From positions 12,617,835 to 12,681,834 of the forward strand of contig OZ038527.1 in the NCBI GenBank assembly GCA_964036665.1: a DNA stretch of 64,000 nucleotides, in the 5' to 3' direction. Under the pieces are notes generated by a model. It was not told where the DNA came from. It worked only from the letters and a program-made list of their open reading frames with translations, and did not search any database. The position numbers were made by a program, and so were the translations under genes. Positions within the stretch are counted from its first letter, which is position 1; each line of letters begins with the position of its first letter. Source of the DNA: Gordius sp. MW1. Taxonomy: Eukaryota; Nematomorpha; Gordioida; Gordea; Gordiidae. This document shows positions 1 to 13,375 of this stretch, one piece after another.

Positions 1-300
1 TATATATTTTTTTACGCTCTTTCACATAGAATCGAAAAAAATGAATATTTTTACCTCAAAATTTTTCACATTTTTTTACTCAACCGTATTCATCCGATGA
101 AAGTTGTCGTTTTCAGACGTTGTTTCCATGATATAAAGTAAAAATTTATCAGAATCAGAAAACTATTACTTTGAAATCATGATCGCATAGAGCAATTTTC
201 AAAAATTAAGCACTCACGTTACGATACAACAAACTAATCGCAACAATAAAACGTTGTCTTTTGTCAAAATGATAGTTCTCGCAGGTTAAAACCTCTTTTC

Positions 301-2710
301 GGAAGTCAATCGAGGATAATAGGATTCTCCAATTGGCTTATTTTTATATATTTTTTTACGCTCTTTCACATAGAATCGAAAAAAATGAATATTTTTACCT
401 CAAAATTTTTCACATTTTTTTCTTTCAACCGTATTCATCCGATGAAAGTTGTCGTTTTCAGACGTTGTTTCCATGATAAAAAGTAAAAATTTATCAGAAT
501 CAGAAAACTATTACTTTGAAATCATGATCGCATAGAGGAATTTTCAAAAATTAAGCACTCACGTTACGATACAACAAACTAATCGCAACAATAAAACGTT
601 GTCTTTTGTCAAAATGATAGTTCTCGCAGCTTAAAACCTCTTTTCGGAAGTCAATCGAGGATAATAGGATTCTCAAATCGGCTTACTTTTATATATTTTT
701 TCAAGCTATTTCAGATAGAATCGAAAAAAATAAATATTTTTACCTCAAAGTTTTTCACATTTTTTTCTTTCAACCGTATTCATCCGATGAAAGTTGTCGT
801 TTTCAGACGTTGTTTCCATGATAAAAAGTAAAAATTTATCAGAATCAGAAAACTATTACTTTGAAATCATGATTGTATAGAGCAGTTTTCAAAAATTAAG
901 CACTCACGTTGCGATACAACAAACTAATCGCAACAATAAAACGTTGTCTTTTGTCAAAATGATAGTTCTCGCAGCTTAAAACCTCTTTTCGGAAGTCAAT
1001 CGAGGATAATAGGATTCTCAAATCGGCTTATTTTTATATATTTTTTCAAGCTCTTTCACATAGAATCGAAAAAAATGAATATTTTTACCTCAAAATTTTT
1101 CACATTTTTTTCTTTCAACCGTATTCATCCGATGAAAGTTGTCGTTTTCAGACGTTGTTTCCATGATAAAAAGTAAAAATTTATCAGAATCAGAAAACTA
1201 TTACTTTGAAATCATGATTGTATAGAGCAGTTTTCAAAAATTAAGCACTCACGTTGCGATACAACAAACTAATCGCAACAATAAAACGTTGTCTTTTGTC
1301 AAAATGATAGTTCTCGCAGCTTAAAACCTCTTTTCGGAAGTCAATCGAGGATAATAGGATTCTCAAATCGGCTTATTTTTATATATTTTTTCAAGCTCTT
1401 TCACATAGAATCGAAAAAAATGAATATTTTTACCTCAAAATTTTTCACATTTTTTTCTTTCAACCGTATTCATCCGATGAAAGTTGTCGTTTTCAGACGT
1501 TGTTTCCATGATAAAAAGTAAAAATTTATCAGAATCAGAAAACTATTACTTTGAAATCATGATCGCATAGAGCAATTTTCAAATATTAAGCACTCACGTT
1601 ACGATACAACAAACTAATCGCAACAATAAAACTTTGTCTTTTGTCAAAATGATAGTTCTCGCAGCTTAAAACCTGTTTTCGGAAGTCAATCGAGGATAAT
1701 AGGATTCTCAAATCGGCTTACTTTTATATATTTTTTCAAGCTCTTTCACATAGAATCGAAAAAAATGAATATTTTTACCTCAAAATTTTTCACATTTTTT
1801 TCTTTCAACCGTATTCATCCGATGAAAGTTGTCGTTTTCAGACGTTGTTTCCATGATTAAAAGTAAAAACTTATCAGAATCAGAAAACTATTACTTTGAA
1901 TCATGATTGCATAGAGCAGTTTTAAAAATTAAGCACTCACGTTTGATACAACAAACTAATCGCAACAATAAAACGTTGTCTTTTGTCAAAATGATAGTTC
2001 TCGCAGCTTAAAACCTCTTTTCGGAAGTCAATCAAGGATAATAGATTTCTCAAATTGGCTTATTTTTATATATTTTTTTACGCTCTTTCACATAGAATCG
2101 AAAAAAAAGAATATTTTTACCTCAAAATTTTTCACATTTTTTTATTCAACCGTATTCATCCGATGAAAGTTGTCGTTTTCAGACGTTGTTTCCATGATAA
2201 AAAGTAAAAATTTATCAGAATCAGAAAACTATTACTTTGAAATCTTGATCGCATACAGCAATTTTCAAAAATTAAGCACTCACGTTACGATACAACAAAC
2301 TAATCGCAACAATAAAACGTTGTCTTTTGTCAAAATGATGGTTCTCGCAGCTTAAAACCTCTTTTCGGAAGACAATCGAGGATAATAGGATTCTCAAATC
2401 GGCTTACTTTTATATATTTTTTCAAGCTCTTTCACATAGAATCGAAAAAAATAAATATTTTTACCTCAAAATTTTTCACATTTTTTCTTTCAACCGTATT
2501 CATCCGATAAAAGTTGTCGTTTTCAGACGTTGTTTCCATGATAAAAAGTAAACATTTATCAGAATCAGAAAAATATTACTTTGAAATCATGATCGCATAG
2601 AGCAATTTTCAAAAATTAAGCACTCACGTTACGATACAACAAACTAATCGCAACAATAAAACGTTGTCTTTTGTCAAAATGATAGTTCTCGCAGCTTAAA
2701 ACCTCTTTTT
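301..2710 (+). repeat. Seven left-family monomers outside the 17-mer
   Basis: The starts are 301, 646, 991, 1336, 1681, 2023 and 2367. The monomer at 2023 is the same subtype as the one at 4087: both have CTTGATCGCATACAGC and GATGGTTCTCGC, displaced by 2,064 bp or six monomers. The copy at 1681 has small deletions (for example CACGTTTGATACAAC), giving a 342-bp unit. No gene or unique sequence is present. Positions 1-300 are the end of a further monomer of the same family. Confidence 0.85.
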
Positions 2711-3742
2711 GGAAGTCAATCGAGGATAATAGGATTCTCCAATTGGCTTACTTTTATATATTTTTTTACGCTCTTTCACATAGAATCGAAAAAAATGAAT
2801 ATTTTTACCTCAAAGTTTTTCACATTTCTTTTCTTTCAACCGTATTCATCCGATAAAAGTTGTCGTTTTCAGACGTTGTTTCCATGATAAAAAGTAAAAA
2901 TTTATCAGAATCAGAAAACTATTACTTTGAAATCATGATCGCATAGAGCAATTTTCAAAAATTAAGCACTCACGTTACGATACAACAAACTAATCGCAAC
3001 AATAAAACGTTGTCTTTTGTCAAATTGATAGTTCTCGCAGCTTAAAACCTCTTTTTGGAAGTCAATCGAGGATAATAGGATTCTCCAATTGGCTTATTTT
3101 TATATATTTTTTTACGCTCTTTCACATAGAATCGAAAAAAATAAATATTTTTACCTCAAAGTTTTTCACATTTCTTTTCTTTCAACCGTATTCATCCGAT
3201 AAAAGTTGTCGTTTTCAGACGTTGTTTCCATGATAAAAAGTAAAAATTTATCAGAATCCGAAAACTATTACTTTGAAATAATGATCGCATAGAGCAATTT
3301 TCAAAAATTAAGCACTCACGTTACGATACAACAAACTAATCGCAACAATAAAACGTTGTCTTTTGTCAAAATGATAGTTCTCGCAGCTTAAAACCTCTTT
3401 TTGGAAGTCAATCGAGGATAATGGGATTCTCCAATTGGCTTATTTTTATATATTTTTTTACGCTCTTTCACATAGAATCGAAAAAAATGAATATTTTCTC
3501 AAAATTTTTCACATTTTTTTACTCAACCGTATTCATCCGATGAAAGTTGTCGTTTTCAGACGTTGTTTCCATGATAAAAAGTAAAAATTTATCAGAATCA
3601 GAAAACTATTACTTTGAAATAATGATCGCATAGAGCAATTTTCAAAAATTAAGCACTCACGTTACGATACAACAAACTAATCGCAACAATAAAACGTTGT
3701 CTTTTGTCAAAATGATAGTTCTCAGGCTTAAAACCTCTTTTT
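2711..3742 (+). repeat. 346-bp monomer run a-b-c
   Basis: Units 2711 and 3057 are 346 bp and nearly identical. They share CACATTTCTTTTC and GATAAAAGTTG; they differ by GCTTAC/GCTTAT, ATGAAT/ATAAAT and AAATGAT/AAATTGAT. Unit 3403 is 340 bp owing to ATTTTCTCAAAAT and a shortened CTCAGGCTT tail. The trio recurs at 8559-9590. Confidence 0.85.
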
Positions 3743-6494
3743 GGAAGTCAATCGAGGATAATAGGATTCTCCAATTGGCTTATTTTTATATATTTTTTTA
3801 CGCTCTTTCACATAGAATCGAAAAAAATGAATATTTTTACCTCAAAATTTTTCACATTTTTTTCTTTCAACCGTATTCATCCGATGAAAGTTGTCGTTTT
3901 CAGACGTTGTTTCCATGATAAAAAGTAAAAATTTATCAGAATCAGAAAACTATTACTTTGAAATCATGATCGCATAGAGCAATTTTCAAAAATTAAGCAC
4001 TCACGTTTGAGACAACAAACTAATCGCAACAATAAAACGTTGTCTTTTGTCAAAATGATAGTTCTCGCAGCCTAAAACCTCTTTTCGGAAGTCAATCGAG
4101 GATAATAGGATTCTCAAATTGGCTTATTTTTATATATTTTTTTACGCTCTTTCACATAGAATCAAAAAAAAAGAATATTTTTACCTCAAAATTTTTCACA
4201 TTTTTTTATTCAACCGTATTCATCCGATGAAAGTTGTCGTTTTCAGACGTTGTTTCCATGATAAAAAGTAAAAATTTATCAGAATCAGAAAACTATTACT
4301 TTGAAATCTTGATCGCATACAGCAATTTTCAAAAATTAAGCACTCACGTTACGATACAACAAACTAATCGCAACAATAAAACGTTGTCTTTTGTCAAAAT
4401 GATGGTTCTCGCAGCTTAAAACCTCTTTTCGGAAGTCAATCGAGGATAATAGGATTCTCAAATCGGCTTATTTTTATATATTTTTTCAAGCTCTTTCACA
4501 TAGAATCGAAAAAAATAAATATTTTTACTTCAAAATTTTACACATTTTTTTCTTTCAACCGTATTCATCCGATGAAAGTTGTCATTTTCAGACGTTGTTT
4601 CCATGATAAAAAGTAAAAATTTATCAGAATCAGAAAACTATTACTTTGAAATCATGATCGCATAGAGCAATTTTCAAAAATTAAGCACTCACGTTACGAT
4701 ACAACAAACTAATCGCAACAATAAAACGTTGTCTTTTGTCGAAATGATAGTTCTCGCAGCTTAAAACCTCTTTTTGGAAGTCAATCGAGGATAATAGGAT
4801 TCTCCAATTGGCTTATTTTTATATATTTTTTTACGCTCTTTCACATAAAATCGAAAAAAATGAATATTTTTACCTCAAAATTTTTCACATTTTTTTCTTT
4901 CAACCGTATTCATCCGATGAAAGTTGTCGTTTTCAGACGTTGTTTCCATGATTAAAAGTAAAAATTTATCAGAATCAGAAAACTATTACTTTGAAATCAT
5001 GATTGCATAGAGCAGTTTTCAAAAATTAAGCACTCACGTTGCGATACAACAAACTAATCGCAACAATAAAACGTTGTCTTTTGTCAAAATGATAGTTCTC
5101 GCAGCCTAAAACCTCTTTTCGGAAGTCAATCGAGGATAATAGGATTCTCAAATTGGCTTATTTTTATATATTTTTTCAAGCTCTTTCACATAGAATCGAA
5201 AAAAATGAATATTTTTACCTGAAAATTTTTCACATTTTTTTCTTTCAACCGTATTCATCCGATGAAAGTTGTCGTTTTCAGACGTTGTTTCCATGATAAA
5301 AAATTAAAATTTATCAGAATCAGAAAACTATTACTGAAATCATGATTGCATAGAGCAGTTTTCAAAAATTAAGCACTCACGTTACGATACAACAAACTAA
5401 TCGCAACAATAAAACGTTGTCTTTTGTCAAAATGATAGTTCTCGCAGCCTAAAACCTCTTTTCGGAAGTCAATCGAGAATAATATCATTCTCAAATTGGC
5501 TTACTTTTATATATTTTTTCAAGCTCTTTCACATAGAATCGAAAAAAATGAATATTTTTACCTCAAAACTTTTCACATTTTTTTATTCAACCGTATTCAT
5601 CCGATGAAAGTTGTCGTTTTAAGACGTTGTTTCCATGATAAAAAGTAAAAATTTATCAGAATCAGAAAACTATTACTTTGAAATCATGATCGCATAGAGC
5701 AATTTTCAAAAATTAAGCACTCACGTTGCGATACAACAAACTAATCGCAACAATAAAACGTTGTCTTTTGTCAAAATGATAGTTCTCGCAGCTTAAAACC
5801 TCTTTTCAAAAGTCAATCGAGGATAATAGGATTCTCAAATTGGCTTACTTTTATATATTTTTTCAAGCTCTTTCACATAGAATCGAAAAAAATAAATATT
5901 TTTACCTCAACGTTTTTCACATTTCTTTTCTTTCAACCGTATTCATCCGATGAAAGTTGTCGTTTTCAGACGTTGTTTCCATGATAAAAATTAACAATTT
6001 ATCAGAATCAGAAAGCTATTACTTTGAAATCATGATCGCATAGAGCAGTTTTCAAAAATTAAGCACTCACGTTGCGATACAACAAACTAATCGCAACAAT
6101 AAAACGTTGTCTTTTGTCAAAATGATAGTTCGCGCAGCTTAAAACCTCTTTTCGGAAGTCAATCGAGGATAATAGGATTCTCAAATTGGCTTAATTTTAT
6201 ATATTTTTCAAGCTCTTTCACGTAGAATCGAAAAAAATAAATATTTTACCTCAAAATTTACACATTTTTTTCTTTCAACTCTATTCATCCGATGAAAGTT
6301 GTCGTTTTCAGACGTGGTTTCCATGATAAAAAGTAACAATTTATCAGAATAAGAAAACTATTAATTTGAAATCATGATCGCATAGAGCAGTTTTCAAAAA
6401 TTAAGCACTCACGTTACGATACAACAAACTAATCGCAACAATAAAACGTTGTCTTTTGTCAAAATGATAGTTCTCAGGCTTAAAACCTCTTTTT

Positions 6495-8558
6495 GGAAGT
6501 CAATCGAGGATAATAGGATTCTCCAATTGGCTTATTTTTATATATTTTTTTACGCTCTTTCACATAGAATCGAAAAAAATGAATATTTTTACCTCAAAAT
6601 TTTTCACATTTTTTTCTTTCAACCATTCATCCGATGAAAGTTGTCGTTTTCAGACGTTGTTTCCATGATAAAAAGTAAAAATTTATCAGAATCAGAAAAC
6701 TATTACTTTGAAATCATGATCGCATAGAGCAATTTTCAAAAATTAAGCACTCACGTTTGAGACAACAAACTAATCGCAACAATAAAACGTTGTCTTTTGT
6801 CAAAATGATAGTTCTCGCAGCCTAAAACCTCTTTTCGGAAGTCAATCGAGGATAATAGGATTCTCAAATTGGCTTATTTTTATATATTTTTTTACGCTCT
6901 TTCACATAGAATCAAAAAAAAAGAATATTTTTACCTCAAAATTTTTCACATTTTTTTATTCAACCGTATTCATCCGATGAAAGTTGTCGTTTTCAGACGT
7001 TGTTTCCATGATAAAAAGTAAAAATTTATCAGAATCAGAAAACTATTACTTTGAAATCTTGATCGCATACAGCAATTTTCAAAAATTAAGCACTCACGTT
7101 ACGATACAACAAACTAATCGCAACAATAAAACGTTGTCTTTTGTCAAAATGATGGTTCTCGCAGCTTAAAACCTCTTTTCGGAAGTCAATCGAGGATAAT
7201 AGGATTCTCAAATCGGCTTATTTTTATATATTTTTTCAAGCTCTTTCACATAGAATCGAAAAAAATAAATATTTTTACTTCAAAATTTTACACATTTTTT
7301 TCTTTCAACCTCATTTATCCGATGAAAGTTGTCATTTTCAGACGTTGTTTCCATGATAAAAAGTAAAAATTTATCAGAATCAGAAAACTATTACTTTGAA
7401 ATCATGATTGCATAGAGCAGTTTTCAAAAATTAAGCACTCACGTTACGATACAACAAACTAATCGCAACAATAAAACGTTGTCTTTTGTCAAAATGATAG
7501 TTCTCGCAGCTTAAAACCTCTTTTCGGAAGTCAATCAAGGATAATAGGATTCTCAAATCGGCTTACTTTTATATATTTTTTCAAGCTCTTTCACATAGAA
7601 TCGAAAAAAATGAATATTTTTACCTCAAAATTTTTCACATTTTTTTATTCAACCGTATTCATCCGATGAAACTTGTCGTTTTCAGACGTTGTTTCCATGA
7701 TAAAAAGTAAAAATTTATCAGAATCAGAAAACTATTACTTTGAAATCATGATTGCATAGAGCAGTTTTCAAAAATTAAGCACTCACGTTTGATACAACAA
7801 ACTAACCGCAACAATAAAACGTTGTCTTTTGTCAAAATGATAATTCTCGCAGCCTAAAACCTCTTTTCGGAAGTCAATCGAGGATAATAGGATTCTCAAA
7901 TTGGCTTATTTTTATATATTTTTTCAAGCTCTTTCACATAGAATCGAAAAAAAATGAATATTTTTACCTGAAAATTTTTCACATTTTTTTCTTTCAACCG
8001 TATTCATCCGATGAAAGTTGTCGTTTTCAGACGTTGTTTCCATGATAAAAAATTAAAATTTATCAGAATCAGAAAACTATTACTTTGAAATCATGATTGC
8101 ATAGAGCAGTTTTCAAAAATTAAGCACTCACGTTACGATACAACAAACTAATCGCAACAATAAAACGTTGTCTTTTGTCAAAATGATAGTTCTCGCAGCC
8201 TAAAACCTCTTTTCGGAAGTCAATCGAGAATAATATCATTCTCAAATTGGCTTACTTTTATATATTTTTTCAAGCTCTTTCACATAGAATCGAAAAAAAT
8301 GAATATTTTTACCTCAAAACTTTTCACATTTTTTTATTCAACCGTATTCATCCGATGAAAGTTGTCGTTTTAAGACGTTGTTTCCATGATAAAAAGTAAA
8401 AATTTATCAGAATCAGAAAACTATTACTTTGAAATCATGATCGCATAGAGCAATTTTCAAAAATTAAGCACTCACGTTGCGATACAACAAACTAATCGCA
8501 ACAATAAAACGTTGTCTTTTGTCAAAATGATAGTTCTCGCAGCTTAAAACCTCTTTTT
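6495..8558 (+). repeat. Internal six-monomer duplication of 3743-5807 inside the 17-mer
   Basis: Starts 3743, 4087 and 4431 reappear at 6495, 6837 and 7181, and 5121 and 5464 at 7869 and 8215 (offset about 2,750 bp, eight monomers). The d' copy has lost GT (CAACCATTCATCC). The fourth monomer (7526) is a different subtype from its counterpart at 4776. Both 17-mer copies contain d' and e', so this duplication predates the 5.85-kb one. Confidence 0.85.
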
Positions 8559-11500
8559 GGAAGTCAATCGAGGATAATAGGATTCTCCAATTGGCTTACT
8601 TTTATATATTTTTTTACGCTCTTTCACATAGAATCGAAAAAAATGAATATTTTTACCTCAAAGTTTTTCACATTTCTTTTCTTTCAACCGTATTCATCCG
8701 ATAAAAGTTGTCGTTTTCAGACGTTGTTTCCATGATAAAAAGTAAAAATTTATCAGAATCAGAAAACTATTACTTTGAAATCATGATCGCATAGAGCAAT
8801 TTTCAAAAATTAAGCACTCACGTTACGATACAACAAACTAATCGCAACAATAAAACGTTGTCTTTTGTCAAATTGATAGTTCTCGCAGCTTAAAACCTCT
8901 TTTTGGAAGTCAATCGAGGATAATAGGATTCTCCAATTGGCTTATTTTTATATATTTTTTTACGCTCTTTCACATAGAATCGAAAAAAATAAATATTTTT
9001 ACCTCAAAGTTTTTCACATTTCTTTTCTTTCAACCGTATTCATCCGATAAAAGTTGTCGTTTTCAGACGTTGTTTCCATGATAAAAAGTAAAAATTTATC
9101 AGAATCCGAAAACTATTACTTTGAAATAATGATCGCATAGAGCAATTTTCAAAAATTAAGCACTCACGTTACGATACAACAAACTAATCGCAACAATAAA
9201 ACGTTGTCTTTTGTCAAAATGATAGTTCTCGCAGCTTAAAACCTCTTTTTGGAAGTCAATCGAGGATAATGGGATTCTCCAATTGGCTTATTTTTATATA
9301 TTTTTTTACGCTCTTTCACATAGAATCGAAAAAAATGAATATTTTCTCAAAATTTTTCACATTTTTTTACTCAACCGTATTCATCCGATGAAAGTTGTCG
9401 TTTTCAGACGTTGTTTCCATGATAAAAAGTAAAAATTTATCAGAATCAGAAAACTATTACTTTGAAATAATGATCGCATAGAGCAATTTTCAAAAATTAA
9501 GCACTCACGTTACGATACAACAAACTAATCGCAACAATAAAACGTTGTCTTTTGTCAAAATGATAGTTCTCAGGCTTAAAACCTCTTTTTGGAAGTCAAT
9601 CGAGGATAATAGGATTCTCCAATTGGCTTATTTTTATATATTTTTTTACGCTCTTTCACATAGAATCGAAAAAAATGAATATTTTTACCTCAAAATTTTT
9701 CACATTTTTTTCTTTCAACCGTATTCATCCGATGAAAGTTGTCGTTTTCAGACGTTGTTTCCATGATAAAAAGTAAAAATTTATCAGAATCAGAAAACTA
9801 TTACTTTGAAATCATGATCGCATAGAGCAATTTTCAAAAATTAAGCACTCACGTTTGAGACAACAAACTAATCGCAACAATAAAACGTTGTCTTTTGTCA
9901 AAATGATAGTTCTCGCAGCCTAAAACCTCTTTTCGGAAGTCAATCGAGGATAATAGGATTCTCAAATTGGCTTATTTTTATATATTTTTTTACGCTCTTT
10001 CACATAGAATCAAAAAAAAAGAATATTTTTACCTCAAAATTTTTCACATTTTTTTATTCAACCGTATTCATCCGATGAAAGTTGTCGTTTTCAGACGTTG
10101 TTTCCATGATAAAAAGTAAAAATTTATCAGAATCAGAAAACTATTACTTTGAAATCTTGATCGCATACAGCAATTTTCAAAAATTAAGCACTCACGTTAC
10201 GATACAACAAACTAATCGCAACAATAAAACGTTGTCTTTTGTCAAAATGATGGTTCTCGCAGCTTAAAACCTCTTTTCGGAAGTCAATCGAGGATAATAG
10301 GATTCTCAAATCGGCTTATTTTTATATATTTTTTCAAGCTCTTTCACATAGAATCGAAAAAAATAAATATTTTTACTTCAAAATTTTACACATTTTTTTC
10401 TTTCAACCGTATTCATCCGATGAAAGTTGTCATCTTCAGACGTTGTTTCCATGATAAAAAGTAAAAATTTATCAGAATCAGAAAACTATTACTTTGAAAT
10501 CATGATCGCATAGAGCAATTTTCAAAAATTAAGCACTCACGTTACGATACAACAAACTAATCGCAACAATAAAACGTTGTCTTTTGTCGAAATGATAGTT
10601 CTCGCAGCTTAAAACCTCTTTTTGGAAGTCAATCGAGGATAATAGGATTCTCCAATTGGCTTATTTTTATATATTTTTTTACGCTCTTTCACATAAAATC
10701 GAAAAAAATGAATATTTTTACCTCAAAATTTTTCACATTTTTTTCTTTCAACCGTATTCATCCGATGAAAGTTGTCGTTTTCAGACGTTGTTTCCATGAT
10801 TAAAAGTAAAATTTTATCAGAATCAGAAAACTATTACTTTGAAATCATGATTGCATAGAGCAGTTTTCAAAAATTAAGCACTCACGTTGCGATACAACAA
10901 ACTAATCGCAACAATAAAACGTTGTCTTTTGTCAAAATGATAGTTCTCGCAGCCTAAAACCTCTTTTCGGAAGTCAATCGAGGATAATAGGATTCTCAAA
11001 TTGGCTTATTTTTATATATTTTTTCAAGCTCTTTCACATAGAATCGAAAAAAATGAATATTTTTACCTGAAAATTTTTCACATTTTTTTCTTTCAACCGT
11101 ATTCATCCGATGAAAGTTGTCGTTTTCAGACGTTGTTTCCATGATAAAAAATTAAAATTTATCAGAATCAGAAAACTATTACTTTGAAATCATGATTGCA
11201 TAGAGCAGTTTTCAAAAATTAAGCACTCACGTTACGATACAACAAACTAATCGCAACAATAAAACGTTGTCTTTTGTCAAAATGATAGTTCTCGCAGCCT
11301 AAAACCTCTTTTCGGAAGTCAATCGAGAATAATATCATTCTCAAATTGGCTTACTTTTATATATTTTTTCAAGCTCTTTCACATAGAATCGAAAAAAATG
11401 AATATTTTTACCTCAAAACTTTTCACATTTTTTTATTCAACCGTATTCATCCGATGAAAGTTGTCGTTTTAAGACGTTGTTTCCATGATAAAAAGTAAAA

Positions 11501-13160
11501 ATTTATCAGAATCAGAAAACTATTACTTTGAAATCATGATCGCATAGAGCAATTTTCAAAAATTAAGCACTCACGTTGCGATACAACAAACTAATCGCAA
11601 CAATAAAACGTTGTCTTTTGTCAAAATGATAGTTCTCGCAGCTTAAAACCTCTTTTCAAAAGTCAATCGAGGATAATAGGATTCTCAAATTGGCTTACTT
11701 TTATATATTTTTTCAAGCTCTTTCACATAGAATCGAAAAAAATAAATATTTTTACCTCAACGTTTTTCACATTTCTTTTCTTTCAACCGTATTCATCCGA
11801 TGAAAGTTGTCGTTTTCAGACGTTGTTTCCATGATAAAAATTAACAATTTATCAGAATCAGAAAGCTATTACTTTGAAATCATGATCGCATAGAGCAGTT
11901 TTCAAAAATTAAGCACTCACGTTGCGATACAACAAACTAATCGCAACAATAAAACGTTGTCTTTTGTCAAAATGATAGTTCGCGCAGCTTAAAACCTCTT
12001 TTCGGAAGTCAATCGAGGATAATAGGATTCTCAAATTGGCTTAATTTTATATATTTTTCAAGCTCTTTCACGTAGAATCGAAAAAAATAAATATTTTACC
12101 TCAAAATTTACACATTTTTTTCTTTCAACTCTATTCATCCGATGAAAGTTGTCGTTTTCAGACGTGGTTTCCATGATAAAAAGTAACAATTTATCAGAAT
12201 AAGAAAACTATTAATTTGAAATCATGATCGCATAGAGCAGTTTTCAAAAATTAAGCACTCACGTTACGATACAACAAACTAATCGCAACAATAAAACGTT
12301 GTCTTTTGTCAAAATGATAGTTCTCCGGCTTAAAACCTCTTTTTGGAAGTCAATCGAGGATAATAGGATTCTCCAATTGGCTTATTTTTATATATTTTTT
12401 TACGCTCTTTCACATAGAATCGAAAAAAATGAATATTTTTACCTCAAAATTTTTCACATTTTTTTCTTTCAACCATTCATCCGATGAAAGTTGTCGTTTT
12501 CAGACGTTGTTTCCATGATAAAAAGTAAAAATTTATCAGAATCAGAAAACTATTACTTTGAAATCATGATCGCATAGAGCAATTTTCAAAAATTAAGCAC
12601 TCACGTTTGAGACAACAAACTAATCGCAACAATAAAACGTTGTCTTTTGTCAAAATGATAGTTCTCGCAGCCTAAAACCTCTTTTCGGAAGTCAATCGAG
12701 GATAATAGGATTCTCAAATTGGCTTATTTTTATATATTTTTTTACGCTCTTTCACATAGAATCAAAAAAAAAGAATATTTTTACCTCAAAATTTTTCACA
12801 TTTTTTTATTCAACCGTATTCATCCGATGAAAGTTGTCGTTTTCAGACGTTGTTTCCATGATAAAAAGTAAAAATTTATCAGAATCAGAAAACTATTACT
12901 TTGAAATCTTGATCGCATACAGCAATTTTCAAAAATTAAGCACTCACGTTACGATACAACAAACTAATCGCAACAATAAAACGTTGTCTTTTGTCAAAAT
13001 GATGGTTCTCGCAGCTTAAAACCTCTTTTCGGAAGTCAATCGAGGATAATAGGATTCTCAAATCGGCTTATTTTTATATATTTTTTCAAGCTCTTTCACA
13101 TAGAATCGAAAAAAATAAATATTTTTACTTCAAAATTTTACACATTTTTTTCTTTCAACC
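8559..13160 (+). repeat. 17-monomer higher-order repeat, copy 2 (truncated)
   Basis: This repeats copy 1 for about 13.4 monomers, then stops. Differences noticed by eye are few: GTCATCTTCAG near 10,432, AAATTTTATC near 10,810, CTCCGGCTT near 12,324, and the two T's near 11,185. That implies about 99.9% identity over 4.6 kb and a very recent duplication. Copy 1 differs near 7,308 (TCATTTATCC), and from about 13.2 kb onward copy 2 is replaced by the second family. Confidence 0.9.
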
Positions 13161-13270
13161 GTATTCATCCGATGAAAGTTGTCATTTTCAGACGTTGTTT
13201 CCATGATAAAAAGTAAAAATTTATCAGAATCAGAAAACTATTACTTTGAAATCATGATCGCATAGAGCAG
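13160..13270 (+). other. Family switch junction inside a monomer
   Basis: The monomer starting at 13,031 begins as left-family subtype f' (GTCATTTTCAGACG at about 13,180). It ends as the second family (CACGTTGCGAT, then GTTCGAGCAGC), matching the last monomer of the 2,059-bp HOR. The crossover lies in sequence common to both, so it is a chimeric monomer made by exchange in register. Confidence 0.8.
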
Positions 13271-13375
13271 TTTTCAAAAATTAAGCACTCACGTTGCGAT
13301 ACAACAAACTAATCGCAACAATAAAACGTTGTCTTTTGTCAAAATGATAGTTCGAGCAGCTTAAAACCTCTTTTC

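Larger units (their letters stand above)
2711..8558 (+). repeat. 17-monomer higher-order repeat, copy 1 (5,848 bp)
   Basis: Each monomer start from 2711 to 5121 recurs exactly 5,848 bp later (2711/8559, 3057/8905, 3403/9251, 3743/9591, 4087/9935, 4431/10,279, 4776/10,624, 5121/10,969). From 5464 onward the offset is 5,850 bp, because copy 1 lost two T's near 5,335 (ATTACTGAAAT versus ATTACTTTGAAAT). The unit reads a-b-c-d-e-f-g-h-i-j-k-d'-e'-f'-x-h-i, so part of it is itself an internal duplication. The copy-to-copy junction (i to a) lies between about 8,480 and 8,556, where the monomer changes to the CTCTTTTTGG tail. Confidence 0.93.
1..13200 (+). repeat. Left monomer family
   Basis: Monomers here share features that are rare or absent to the right: GTAAAAATTT after the TTTCCATGAT block, CGTTGTTTCC rather than CGTGGTTTCC, usually CACGTTACGAT instead of CACGTTGCGAT, AGCAATTTTC in many copies, TTTACGCTC alternating with TTCAAGCTC, and a CTTTCAACCG stretch after the T-run. 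Spacing varies from 340 to 346 bp. The family ends abruptly inside a monomer at about 13.2 kb. Within it, monomers 646 and 991 share their second halves at exactly 345 bp spacing, which indicates a local single-monomer duplication. Confidence 0.85.
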
